The notes beneath the pieces are model-generated. The model ran no database searches, was not told where the DNA came from, and worked only from the letters and a program-made list of their open reading frames with translations. Of a stretch of 30,161 nucleotides of DNA, positions 22,608 through 29,476 are shown one piece after another. Location of the stretch: positions 1 to 30,161 of the forward strand of contig JAKAMX010000001.1 in the NCBI GenBank assembly GCA_021812665.1, written 5' to 3'. The translations under genes and the position numbers were made by a program. Numbering within the stretch: the first letter of the stretch is position 1; each line of letters starts with the position of its first letter. The stretch is from a bacterium (GTDB lineage Bacteria > Patescibacteriota > Minisyncoccia > Phycocordibacterales > UBA1550).

Positions 22608-23663
22608 TTATTCGGCAACCACTTGTGCCGGCGCAATAATCCTCTCGATTGTCGCTTTCCACTTAGCCTGGCTCGGTGCTTTTACGCGGAGGTAGTCAAA
22701 GTGATTAGGTAGCACAATGTTCCCACCAAGAAGCGTCTCTCCTGATTCTTGGGTATTACCAGAGGCAGTATTGAATCCAATGATATATGGAGTTCCTACG
22801 ATTGTTGCGTTCTCGTCATAGTCAACAACGCCATATTCCCAGCTTGCCATGCGAAGCTGAATCTGTTCTCCATCAAGACCTGTTCCCTTCCCAAAATTTT
22901 CATTAAGAGGGCTGTTTGACCACTCAAGGCGAAAGAACCACTCAGCCTTAGGAATTGAATTATCAAATGTTACAGCACCGAGAGATTGAGACCCTGCCCC
23001 GTTCCACGACTTAATAATTTCTGTCTGCGCAGGGATTGTCCTAAAAGTTGGCTGTGGGCAACCAAGTTTTTGAGCGATCGATGCAATAATCGTCTGCTGA
23101 CTTGAGCGGGGGCTCAAACCTTGTGTCCAATCATAAAAAGCGAGGAGATGGACATTATCCAAATTGTTTATTTTCCCAGAAACACAAGTTTTCCAATTAC
23201 TAGATCTTGAATAGGAAGGGACCAGTGCGGTAAACCTTGCATCAGTTTTTGAAAGAAGGGGCGCATTACTAGTGACAACTTGTGTGTCCTTTACACTCAA
23301 AACACTCCCACTACTTTTTACATTTGATTCTGGGGTCTCTTTTTGTAATGAAACGGTGGATGGTCCGGGAAGTTGTTCTTTTGCAAAATTCTCAACTTGA
23401 GGAGGGTTCACAATAAAAGCTACAAGGGCCACAACGAACGATGCAAGAGTAACGACGCTTTGCATTTTCCAAACAGGAATCTGAGAATATTTCTCTCTTA
23501 AAAATTTTGCAAGTGGCGGAAAAAAGATAATCGCTACGGGGAAAAATAAAATCGATATTGCAGGCATTCCAAAGAACCCAACAGCGCCAAGTAACCCAGA
23601 GACGATAGATACACACCAGCTCGCGAACAACAACAAAGCACTCCCGATAGATTTTAGATTCAT
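22608..23663 (-). CDS. Membrane-anchored extracytoplasmic protein, unknown
   Basis: 351 aa. Three hydrophobic helices occupy residues 1-90 (SALLLFASWCVSIVSGLLGA, ISILFFPVAIIFFPP and VVTLASFVVALVAFIV). A Ser/Thr-rich linker follows, then an outside domain of about 220 residues with NNLDNVHLLAFYDWTQGL, KAEWFFRLEWSN and MASWEYGVVDYDE, aromatic-rich and beta-like, with two Cys (KTCVSG and KLGCPQ). No family is recognised. It lies upstream of the toxin operon on the same strand, about 100 nt away, separated by the palindrome. Its own start faces the divergent winged-helix gene across a highly structured 270-nt gap. Confidence 0.75.
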   Translation of the reverse strand: MNLKSIGSALLLFASWCVSIVSGLLGAVGFFGMPAISILFFPVAIIFFPPLAKFLREKYSQIPVWKMQSVVTLASFVVALVAFIVNPPQVENFAKEQLPGPSTVSLQKETPESNVKSSGSVLSVKDTQVVTSNAPLLSKTDARFTALVPSYSRSSNWKTCVSGKINNLDNVHLLAFYDWTQGLSPRSSQQTIIASIAQKLGCPQPTFRTIPAQTEIIKSWNGAGSQSLGAVTFDNSIPKAEWFFRLEWSNSPLNENFGKGTGLDGEQIQLRMASWEYGVVDYDENATIVGTPYIIGFNTASGNTQESGETLLGGNIVLPNHFDYLRVKAPSQAKWKATIERIIAPAQVVAE

Positions 23664-23706
23664 AAAATTACTTTGCTCCTACAAATTAAAAACCAGCTTG
23701 TAAAAA

Positions 23707-23826
23707 CCTGGTGGGTAGGTACACAAAGCCCGCCACCAGGAGGCCTTGCGGCCATGCATGAGTTTCCCCATGCAACGTACAGCACGCCCTGAATGACGGG
23801 TTTTCTATGCTGTACGATTTGCAACC
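23707..23826. ncRNA. Candidate structured RNA between divergent genes
   Basis: Four consecutive perfect stems are packed into 120 nt: CCTGGTGG (23707-23714) with CCACCAGG (23733-23740); GGCC-TTGC-GGCC (23742-23753); TGCATG (23755-23760) with CATGCA (23769-23774); and CGTACAGCA (23776-23784) with TGCTGTACG (23818-23826), the last holding CCC/GGG inside. No ORF is present and no known RNA class is recognised. It could be the 5' leader of either divergent gene or a free RNA; the strand is undecided. Confidence 0.45.
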
Positions 23827-23936
23827 ATACCTTAAGCATTTGAACTCCTAAGGGTTAGGTCGACTTCCTATTCAGTTGTAACCTAATGATAGCTCAAAAT
23901 AGCTTAAAAACCAATATTTTGTTAACATTTTAACAA

Positions 23937-24584
23937 ATGACACGAGTAGAAAAGATGTATCAAGATATTGCCTGGGTTCTCACAGAGATCAGGCGCCAGA
24001 ATTCAACTGACGGAAAACTAAACGAGGTTGGTTATTTTGAATTTGAGGAAGGTCCAAATATTCCCCCTATAACACAACAAGAAGCTATCGCAAAATGGTC
24101 CTTGCAAGAAAAAGGAGTACTTAAGGTTATCAAGAAGATCACGAAGCAAGCTTTTGTTAAGCACGAATACGGCAGTGGTTTAATGACGGTTGATGATGGA
24201 TTAGAAATTAAGATCAACGTTGCAAAATTTGAGGAGCTAGAAAACTCAATAAACCAAAAGATTCCTGCACTCAAAAATGCAAAAAGAATACCAATCACAC
24301 TAAGCGACAAAGATGGAATATACAGGAACGATGGAAAAGGTAAACAATATGGGATCAGCAAAAAACGCAAAGCGCTTCTTTTCTTAATAGCAAAAAAGGG
24401 TCGCGTGAGTTTGCCAGAACTCCAAAAAGAAACTGGGCGTAGCGAATCGAGAATTTCTAGCGAAATAACTGAAATAAATAAAGTTTTCCGGGATAGCTTA
24501 ATGCTAGCAGACAATATTATTATTCATAACAACACAGGCGGATATTCAATAAACAATACTGTGTTTGAGATTAACCTCGAGTAA
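23937..24584 (+). CDS. Winged-helix DNA-binding protein, accessory-region regulator
   Basis: 215 aa. The N-terminal half is alpha-helical and partly unknown (KWSLQEKGVLKVIKKITKQA; a strand segment GLEIKINVAKFEELENSIN). The C-terminal half has a winged-helix look: KKRKALLFLIAKKGRVSLPE, then ELQKETGRSESRISSEITEI as helix-turn-helix, and a wing with NIIIHNNTGGYSINN. The final part recalls the C-terminal wing ('G-x-G-Y-x-I/L') of OmpR-type domains. A DNA-binding role is inferred. The gene stands alone on the plus strand with its own terminator, divergent from the 351-aa membrane protein. Confidence 0.7.
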   Translation: MTRVEKMYQDIAWVLTEIRRQNSTDGKLNEVGYFEFEEGPNIPPITQQEAIAKWSLQEKGVLKVIKKITKQAFVKHEYGSGLMTVDDGLEIKINVAKFEELENSINQKIPALKNAKRIPITLSDKDGIYRNDGKGKQYGISKKRKALLFLIAKKGRVSLPELQKETGRSESRISSEITEINKVFRDSLMLADNIIIHNNTGGYSINNTVFEINLE

Positions 24585-24614
24585 CCGCTTTACCCCCTGT
24601 TAATAACTTTTTTG

Positions 24615-24641
24615 AAAACCCCTTAAACAAAGGGGTTTTTG
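24615..24641 (+). terminator. Hairpin terminator after the winged-helix gene
   Basis: AAAACCCCTT pairs with AAGGGGTTTT around AAACA, followed by further T residues (TTTTTGCTTTTTATTTT), 30 nt after the stop. Confidence 0.88.
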
Positions 24642-24702
24642 CTTTTTATTTTCCTTAAAAGCGTAACTGACGCGCAGCCATGCTTTTTAATACAGTGTGC
24701 AT

Positions 24703-24825
24703 ATGAGGAAGAAGAACGCACAAAAAACAACAGAGAACAACCCGACAGAGAAAGAGGTTGATCTTTTTATTGAGCGCCTCTTGGATATCCTCATTACACA
24801 AGCAGAACTTTCTGCAGAAAAGTAA
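24703..24825 (+). CDS. Small acidic helical protein (40 aa), accessory region
   Basis: A 40-codon frame starting MRKKNAQKTTENNPTEKE and continuing into a hydrophobic-patterned helix (VDLFIERLLDILITQAEL). The basic, polar start and amphipathic helix resemble small proteins that often precede serine recombinases in CPR genomes. It begins 60 nt after the winged-helix terminator, with a possible TTTAAT/-10-like stretch at about 24685. No family is recognised. Length makes a chance ORF possible, although codon use looks gene-like. Confidence 0.5.
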   Translation: MRKKNAQKTTENNPTEKEVDLFIERLLDILITQAELSAEK

Positions 24826-25094
24826 TTTGTATCTCTGAGGGTTACTAATCTTATTGGTATTCCTCAGAGCTGCAAAAGCTCAGTCGTACGGGGTGTACCT
24901 GTAGCACTGAAAGACGACTATAAATAAAACTTTCGAGATTATGGGCGACCGACTGAAGGTGACCGATATACGCATGATGTACCACCCGGGGAGTAAGGGG
25001 AACAAGAGTAAGTGGTAATGCGGTTGAGGGAGCAGGAAGGAGGGAGGTGTGGGGCAGAGGAAAAGGTCCTATAGTCAATTAATTAACAAACAAC
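24826..25094. other. Structured gene-free segment upstream of the recombinase genes
   Basis: It contains CTCTGAGG (24833-24840) paired with CCTCAGAG (24862-24869), GAGCT-GCAAA-AGCTC (24867-24881) and AGTCGT (24882-24887) paired with ACGACT (24914-24919), followed by a G-rich, T-poor tract from 24995 to 25068. A leader or control region for the recombinase cluster is possible. A 25-codon frame within it is listed separately. Confidence 0.4.
24941..25018 (+). CDS. Possible 25-aa peptide
   Basis: ATG-to-TAA frame whose product starts MGDRLKVTDIRMMYHPG and ends in a basic SKGNKSKW. It has no Shine-Dalgarno and no recognisable family. It is listed because it lies in an otherwise gene-free stretch and uses ordinary codons; chance is quite possible. 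Confidence 0.2.
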   Translation: MGDRLKVTDIRMMYHPGSKGNKSKW

Positions 25095-25454
25095 ATGAAC
25101 AACCAAACAAAACACGTGCGCGTATCAACAAAAACACATAAAAAGTTAAAGACAGAGGCTGCTTCAAACAACACCTCAATGACACTTCTTCTAGAAAAGA
25201 AACTATCTGAACAGGAACCAGAATATTTTGACGAATACACTGTAACCACAGATTCAACAGTTTTCAATCGTATAGCAATCGAACAGCTTGGAAGAAAACT
25301 CACGCGGGACGAGCTCTGTGATATTTTCGAATTCCTAGGGGGCGAAGTAGACGGTATTACAACCGAGCGTATCCTAGAGTTGCCGGGACCAAAGAAGAAA
25401 ACGAACTATGAAGTGCTACCAAAAGCAACAAATGATACAGTTGATGATTTTTAA
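25095..25454 (+). CDS. Ribbon-helix-helix protein (probable recombination accessory/regulator)
   Basis: 119 aa. The N-terminal 40 residues KHVRVSTKTHKKLKTEAA then NNTSMTLLLEKKLSE match the Arc/CopG/ParD-type ribbon-helix-helix: a beta strand 'HVRVS', helix 1 'KTHKKLKTEA', and helix 2 'SMTLLLEKKL'. The rest is acidic and not recognised (EYTVTTDSTVFNRIAIEQLG; FEFLGGEVDGITTERILELP). DNA binding as a dimer is expected for the first part. It precedes an HTH-type gene and the serine recombinase with gaps of 6 and 53 bp, so a regulator or directionality factor of the recombinase is the simplest guess. Confidence 0.75.
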   Translation: MNNQTKHVRVSTKTHKKLKTEAASNNTSMTLLLEKKLSEQEPEYFDEYTVTTDSTVFNRIAIEQLGRKLTRDELCDIFEFLGGEVDGITTERILELPGPKKKTNYEVLPKATNDTVDDF

Positions 25455-25460
25455 AGGTAT

Positions 25461-25811
25461 ATGAAATACAACAAAGATATATCTCTTCTGCATCAAGAAA
25501 AAATAAAGGAAATTATTCTCGACGATTCCGGGGTAAGCTCGAGCTATATTTGCCGAGAGCTCACAAAGAGAGGCCTCAAACTTGGAAGAAATTATGTGAC
25601 CAAGCTCGTCAAACAGGCAGCGCAAGAAATTGCAGAAGAAAAGAGAAACCTACGCGACGCCAAAGAGAAGAATCTCCCCTCTCGCATCGAGCAATACAAC
25701 ACCCTCATCTCAGCTCACGACGGAATAGAAAAGCATCTCGAAGAACTAAAGCTTGTGATCAGGGAACTCTCGGAAGAGCTCCCGATTGAGCACAGAAAAA
25801 GTTTTTGGTAA
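25461..25811 (+). CDS. Small HTH/coiled-coil protein next to the recombinase
   Basis: 116 aa. The start MKYNKDISLLHQEKIKEII is followed by an HTH-like segment: SGVSSSYICRELTKRG then LKLGRNYVTKLVKQAA, i.e. a 'homeodomain-like' triple helix for short target recognition. A long charged coiled coil (about 60-112) follows. No family name is certain. It is 6 bp after the ribbon-helix-helix gene and 53 bp before the recombinase, and is probably part of the same transcript. Confidence 0.65.
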   Translation: MKYNKDISLLHQEKIKEIILDDSGVSSSYICRELTKRGLKLGRNYVTKLVKQAAQEIAEEKRNLRDAKEKNLPSRIEQYNTLISAHDGIEKHLEELKLVIRELSEELPIEHRKSFW

Positions 25812-25864
25812 TCCTCCCCTTGCTATATTCGTGATTACGAGCATTCTATGTATTAAACAAAACC

Positions 25865-27463
25865 ATGAACAAAGCACTTATCTACTGCCGAGTATCCACC
25901 GAGGAACAAGCAACCTCAGACCGACATTCGCTTAAGACACAATTAAACCTCTGTGAAAAAGCCGTCGAGGATGGTGGTTTCAAGTTGGCCGAAAACGGAG
26001 TCTACCAAGACCCGGGACGAAGTGCTACAAACATGAACCGACCAGGACTGCAGGACATGATGGTCCGTGTTTCGGAGGATAAAGACATCACGGCTGTCTT
26101 CGTGCAGGATTCAGATCGACTAACGCGAAATGTAAGCGATCACCTAACCATCAAAGCGTTCTTGAAAAAGCATGGGGCACAACTTGTCTCGGTTTCTCAA
26201 TCGGGCATCGAGGACACCCCTGAAGGAAACTTCATGGACCTCATCATCGCCGGAGTCGGGCAATTTCAATCGCAAATCACGGGACGCAAAACGATCAAGA
26301 GTATGGAGCAAAAGTTCAAAGATGGTGGGTGGCCCACCCATGCCCCTATTGGCTACCTAAATGTTGGCGACAAAGAAAACAACGAAGAGAGAATCGTCGT
26401 CATTGATGAAACGCGAGCACCGCTCATCAAAGAAGCATTCAAAATGTATGCGACTGGAAACTATTCAATCATTGAGGTGCGTGATGCACTATATAGCAAA
26501 GGATTTACTGCGCGCGGAGGTAAACTATTACAGCACAGCAAAATGGTCGATATGCTAAAAAACCATTTTTACTATGGAGAAATGCGGTGGCGCAAAATGT
26601 CGAATACAGGCAAACACACACCGATCATCGACAAGGAAACTTTCGACAGGTGCCAACTAGTTATGGCAAATAATCAAGGCGGGCGATGTCGCAGAAGAAA
26701 GTTTAACTTCATTCTTCGTGGGTATGTATGGTGCGGGCGTTGTGGATACCGCTACACCGCCGAACACCACCCAAAGAAAAACAAGAGTTACTATCACTGC
26801 AACCACTACGGCAACAAGATTCCGAATAGCACCATCACCTGCGCCGATCGCTATGTGGAAGTTGATGACTTGGAGAAGCAAGTTCGAGACCACTTTGACG
26901 AGATCCAATTTTCAGAAGCATTCATAAAGAAAATCGAAGGTAGGCTTCGCTTTATATATGAATCAAAAAAGAATGCAGTTACTGGAACAAAGAGTCGCCT
27001 TGTTCAACAAAAGCTAACGCTCGAAAAGAAACTTGAGGCCGCAGAGGAAAAACTTATCGATGGTGTCCTCGATGACGATGGGTTCGACCGCGCAAAAAAG
27101 CGCTACCGAGAGCAGATCGAAAACCTTGAGGAACAGATCAACAAACTCGACCGAACGAAAAACATAAAAGTGGACGTCATCCAAAAAGTTCTTCTGATGG
27201 TTCGAGATATCGGGCAAGCATACGAAAAAGCAGACCCTGAACTCAAGCGCCTTTACCTTGGACTTTTCTGGGAAAGATTCGAAGCAGAAAACCGACAGAT
27301 TACTATAGCTACTAAATCCCCCATCATAACAGCGCTAGAGGCCGCAGGAAGCGTCTCGTATCAAGAATTGACCAATGTACCAAGCGCAGAAAATACCACT
27401 CTTGGAAATGAAGTTATATTAAACTCCTTTAGGGGTGCCTACAGGGATTCGAACCCTGGCTGA
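25865..27463 (+). CDS. Large serine recombinase (integrase/transposase type)
   Basis: 532 aa. The resolvase catalytic domain starts MNKALIYCRVSTEEQ with nucleophile S11 and has the active-site motif DSDRLTRN (82-89). The recombinase domain (about 155-270) includes GGWPTHAPIGYLN. A zinc ribbon follows (about 287-325: WCGRCGYRYT and YYHCNH with a later Cys), then a long coiled coil (about 340-440). This is the full layout of large serine recombinases. The last 10 residues (GAYRDSNPG and stop) are encoded by the reverse complement of the tRNA-His 3' end, so the frame runs 30 nt into the tRNA. This marks the probable attachment boundary; the natural C-terminus before integration may differ. Confidence 0.96.
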   Translation: MNKALIYCRVSTEEQATSDRHSLKTQLNLCEKAVEDGGFKLAENGVYQDPGRSATNMNRPGLQDMMVRVSEDKDITAVFVQDSDRLTRNVSDHLTIKAFLKKHGAQLVSVSQSGIEDTPEGNFMDLIIAGVGQFQSQITGRKTIKSMEQKFKDGGWPTHAPIGYLNVGDKENNEERIVVIDETRAPLIKEAFKMYATGNYSIIEVRDALYSKGFTARGGKLLQHSKMVDMLKNHFYYGEMRWRKMSNTGKHTPIIDKETFDRCQLVMANNQGGRCRRRKFNFILRGYVWCGRCGYRYTAEHHPKKNKSYYHCNHYGNKIPNSTITCADRYVEVDDLEKQVRDHFDEIQFSEAFIKKIEGRLRFIYESKKNAVTGTKSRLVQQKLTLEKKLEAAEEKLIDGVLDDDGFDRAKKRYREQIENLEEQINKLDRTKNIKVDVIQKVLLMVRDIGQAYEKADPELKRLYLGLFWERFEAENRQITIATKSPIITALEAAGSVSYQELTNVPSAENTTLGNEVILNSFRGAYRDSNPG

Positions 27464-27506
27464 GAGTTCCACAAACTCTAGTGCTAACCATTACACTATA
27501 GGCACC
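27434..27506 (-). tRNA. tRNA-His (GTG)
   Basis: The cloverleaf can be traced on the minus strand: G(-1) at 27506, acceptor GTGCCTA / TAGGCAC, D arm with AATGGTTA, anticodon stem AGAGT / ACTCT with loop TTGTGGA (anticodon GTG), T arm CAGGG-TTCGAAT-CCCTG, discriminator C. G(-1) opposite C73 is the tRNA-His identity element. CCA is not encoded. The 3' half overlaps the recombinase end by 30 nt on the opposite strand. Confidence 0.96.
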
Positions 27507-27524
27507 ATACTAGAATGCCCGCCC

Positions 27525-27553
27525 AATATAACAGAAAGAATGTTGATTGACAA
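27525..27553 (-). promoter_or_regulatory. Sigma70-type promoter of tRNA-His
   Basis: On the minus strand TTGTCA, 17 nt, TATATT, ending 19 nt before the tRNA 5' end. Confidence 0.75.
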
Positions 27554-27595
27554 TGGTTCCCTGCCTTGCTCTGGTGTGTCCCAAAATTCGTTTCG

Positions 27596-27623
27596 TTGAC
27601 AAAAAGGGGTCACACGGTACCAT
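27596..27623 (+). promoter_or_regulatory. Possible promoter of the small basic protein gene
   Basis: TTGACA, 16 nt, TACCAT (-10 matches 4 of 6), about 35 nt upstream of the ATG at 27658. The -35 is perfect and the -10 weak. Confidence 0.45.
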
Positions 27624-27657
27624 TAAGAAATCAGGTAAATAATTTATACATATCGCC

Positions 27658-27882
27658 ATGAACCCATTCGAAAAAATGACACCGCTGACAGAGGAACAAA
27701 AGCAGGCAATTCGTGAGAAATTAACAAAGGGTGCACCAAAGGTTGAGACAACAGAAGACAAAGCAAAACGAAGAGCAGAGTTTGCAGCAAAGATGGCTGG
27801 CAAAAGTCAGGAAGAAATGGGAAAAATTCTTGTCCAAGAGAAATACATCCCAGGTGGCAAGGAGGATGGTCAGGCAGCGTAG
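27658..27882 (+). CDS. Small charged helical protein, unknown (74 aa)
   Basis: 74 aa starting MNPFEKMTPLTEEQKQAIR, rich in Lys, Glu, Ala and Gln, predicted almost wholly alpha-helical (EDKAKRRAEFAAKMAGKSQE), with a Gly/Pro-rich end (YIPGGKEDGQAA). No membrane segment or signal. It has its own promoter-like sequence and a strong terminator, so it is a single-gene unit. Family is not recognised; such charged small proteins near tRNA genes in CPR genomes may be nucleic-acid associated, but nothing in the sequence proves this. Confidence 0.7.
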   Translation: MNPFEKMTPLTEEQKQAIREKLTKGAPKVETTEDKAKRRAEFAAKMAGKSQEEMGKILVQEKYIPGGKEDGQAA

Positions 27883-27895
27883 GTAGCACCATAAC

Positions 27896-27930
27896 AAAAA
27901 GGACCAGAAGAAATTCTTCTGGTCCTTTTT
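27896..27930 (+). terminator. Long perfect hairpin terminator
   Basis: 17-bp arms AAAAAGGACCAGAAGAA and TTCTTCTGGTCCTTTTT around a single A; the T-run gives a good plus-strand terminator. It abuts the left border of repeat D. Confidence 0.92.
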
Positions 27931-28093
27931 GTGTGGGAGAAGAATTATCACGAGTTACTAAGTCTCGGGTACGTTAATGACGAGCAAGCTCGCTAATTAT
28001 GTGGTCACAGATAATTCCTCGCCGTCGCTCGGAATTTCCGCGACCCCGGCTCGTGGTTTTGCAAGCTTGCAAAACATCACTGCGCCTCGCACA
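27930..28093. repeat. Structured intergenic repeat, copy D
   Basis: It shares with copies A and B the box GAATTATCACGAGTTRCTAA-GTCT (27942-27965; one change) and a second box CGCGAYCCCG-(A/C/G)CTCG (28039-28053), in the same order. The closing stem TGTGTGGG (27930-27937) pairs with CTCGCACA (28086-28093) with two wobble pairs. The internal pseudoknot arms of A and B are not conserved here; other hairpins (GAGC/GCTC near 27981; TTTTGCAAG-CTTGCAAAA at 28057-28074) replace them. The left border TGTGTGGGAGAAGA resembles the tRNA-Leu 3' end that follows (TGTGCGCAGGAGAAGA at 28134). Confidence 0.65.
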
Positions 28094-28100
28094 TGTACGA

Positions 28101-28126
28101 AAAAATCTGGAGCAGTCCAGATTTTT
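28101..28126 (-). terminator. Terminator of tRNA-Leu
   Basis: AAAAATCTGG pairs with CCAGATTTTT around AGCAGT. On the minus strand it begins 10 nt after the tRNA 3' end and ends in TTTTT. It also forms the right border of repeat D. Confidence 0.8.
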
Positions 28127-28135
28127 ATCGTCATG

Positions 28136-28219
28136 TGCGCAGGAGAAGATTTGAACTTCCATGCCCTTGCGGGCGCTACCACCTCAAGGTAGTGCGTCTA
28201 CCAATTTCGCCACCTGCGC
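28136..28219 (-). tRNA. tRNA-Leu (GAG)
   Basis: On the minus strand: acceptor GCGCAGG / CCTGCGC, D arm with AAATTGGTAGA, anticodon stem CTACC / GGTAG with loop TTGAGGT (anticodon GAG), long variable arm with GCCC-GCAA-GGGC, T arm GAAG-TTCAAAT-CTTC, discriminator A. The class II variable arm and A73 fit Leu. CCA is not encoded. Confidence 0.96.
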
Positions 28220-28230
28220 ATTACTCCGAG

Positions 28231-28259
28231 AGCATACATTAGAACCATAGTTTTTTCAA
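28231..28259 (-). promoter_or_regulatory. Promoter of tRNA-Leu
   Basis: On the minus strand TTGAAA, 17 nt, TATGCT, ending 12 nt before the tRNA 5' end. Confidence 0.7.
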
Positions 28260-28261
28260 GA

Positions 28262-28286
28262 GAAAACCCGCCAGTGGCGGGTTTTC
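28262..28286 (-). terminator. Hairpin terminator of the uppS-rluA-rplS unit
   Basis: GAAAACCCGCC pairs with GGCGGGTTTTC around AGT, just after the rplS stop. T-rich on the minus strand (GGGTTTTCTTG). Confidence 0.85.
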
Positions 28287-28293
28287 GTTTTTG

Positions 28294-28704
28294 TTAGGCT
28301 GTTTCCTCTTCTGGAGTTTCCTCTGCCTGCTCGGCTACGGTTACACCACCCTTGGTGTGACGCATCTTGCGGCGAACATCGCGAGTAACTTTTTCACGGA
28401 TGAAGTAAAGCTTCGAGCGACGAACTGCTGACTGCTTTACCACCTCAATCTTTTCGATCGCTGGTGAGTAGAGGGGGAAAATTTTCTCAACACCAACACC
28501 TGATGCAACCTTTCGCACAGTGAACATTGAGTTGTTTCCTTTGCCGCCTTTTACCGCAAGAACAAGACCTTCAAAAACCTGAAGACGTGTTTTGCCTTTT
28601 TCCTCAATTTTGAGAGATACCTTTACGGTTGCGCCGGCACGGATTGGCAAATTTTTGCGCTCCGCCATTGCAACTGGGCTCATTTGTATAGTTGTTGTTC
28701 CCAT
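28294..28704 (-). CDS. rplS: 50S ribosomal protein L19
   Basis: 136 aa. L19 marks are present: RAGATVKVSLKIEEKGKTR, RLQVFEGLVLAVKGGKG, FTVRKVASGVGVEKIFPLYS, and VKQSAVRRSKLYFIRE near the C-terminus of the core. L19 sits at the 30S-50S interface and contacts 16S rRNA. Compared with the usual 115 aa, this protein has an acidic C-terminal tail (QAEETPEEETA), frequent in CPR ribosomal proteins. It is last in a three-gene unit; uppS and the pseudouridine synthase lie upstream. Confidence 0.97.
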   Translation of the reverse strand: MGTTTIQMSPVAMAERKNLPIRAGATVKVSLKIEEKGKTRLQVFEGLVLAVKGGKGNNSMFTVRKVASGVGVEKIFPLYSPAIEKIEVVKQSAVRRSKLYFIREKVTRDVRRKMRHTKGGVTVAEQAEETPEEETA

Positions 28705-28732
28705 ATTTCTTTGTTACCAAGTACTCGCCACT

Positions 28733-29473
28733 CTAGCATACGATACCGAGTTCTGCAAGCGTCGCCTGGAAATCCAGGGGCAAAGGCGCCTCAACCCTTT
28801 GGGTAGTGCCATTTTGTAGCCTGAAAACAACTGAAAAGGCATGGAGAGCCACCCTACCGAACGAGCCCACGCAAGGGAGCCTGGGGGCGTAGAGTTTATC
28901 GCAAAGGATGGGGTGGCTGATGGCTTTGAGGTGCACACGGATCTGGTGAGTTCTGCCGGTATGCGGCTCTACTTCGAGATATGACAGTTTGGTGCCTGCC
29001 ACTTCCCCTTCGCCGATGACACGATAGTCGGTAACTGCTTCGCGTAAATCGCCACGCGCGCCATATTCAGCTGATCGCTTTCGAAAATCGCTAGCAGAAC
29101 GTCCGATGGGGCGATTGATCGTTCCGTTCTTTTCTTTGAATTGTCCGTGCGCGATCGTTCGATAAGTTTTTTGAATCGTACGTGCCTGAAATTGCGCCTT
29201 GAGATTTAAAAATGACTCTTGTGTTTTTGCGATTAAAATTACTCCCGATGTTTCTTTGTCGAGTCGATGCACAATACCCCATTTTTCAATTGTCTCTCCG
29301 TTTGTAAGCGCAATGGTTTCTCCAACACCGCGCACTGCTGGATATTTTTCTAAAACCCAATCCGCGAGTGTTGGTTCTTTTGTTCTGCCGTCTGGATGCA
29401 CCACGAGGCCGGCCGGCTTGTCGACGACCAGCACTTCGGTGTCTTCATACAATATATGAATATTGTCTTTCAT
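28733..29473 (-). CDS. RluA-family 23S rRNA pseudouridine synthase
   Basis: 246 aa. The catalytic motif HRLDKETSG contains D72. Other marks are VVDKPAGLVVHP (15-26), the KTYRTIAHG strand, the GRPIGRS-like NRPIGRSASD segment, and PHTGRTHQIRVHLKAISHPI with LCDKLY. No N-terminal S4 domain is visible: the protein starts directly at the catalytic core (MKDNIHILYEDTEVL), so it is closer in layout to RluA/TruC-like enzymes than to full-length RluD. Substrate position cannot be told from sequence. It lies 3 bp after uppS and 28 bp before rplS. Confidence 0.94.
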   Translation of the reverse strand: MKDNIHILYEDTEVLVVDKPAGLVVHPDGRTKEPTLADWVLEKYPAVRGVGETIALTNGETIEKWGIVHRLDKETSGVILIAKTQESFLNLKAQFQARTIQKTYRTIAHGQFKEKNGTINRPIGRSASDFRKRSAEYGARGDLREAVTDYRVIGEGEVAGTKLSYLEVEPHTGRTHQIRVHLKAISHPILCDKLYAPRLPCVGSFGRVALHAFSVVFRLQNGTTQRVEAPLPLDFQATLAELGIVC

Positions 29474-29476
29474 GAA

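Noticed and set aside
24851..25078. 75-aa minus-strand frame
   Set aside because: Composition is dominated by Pro/Leu/Ser from a G-rich tract on the plus strand; no SD and no resemblance to a protein family.
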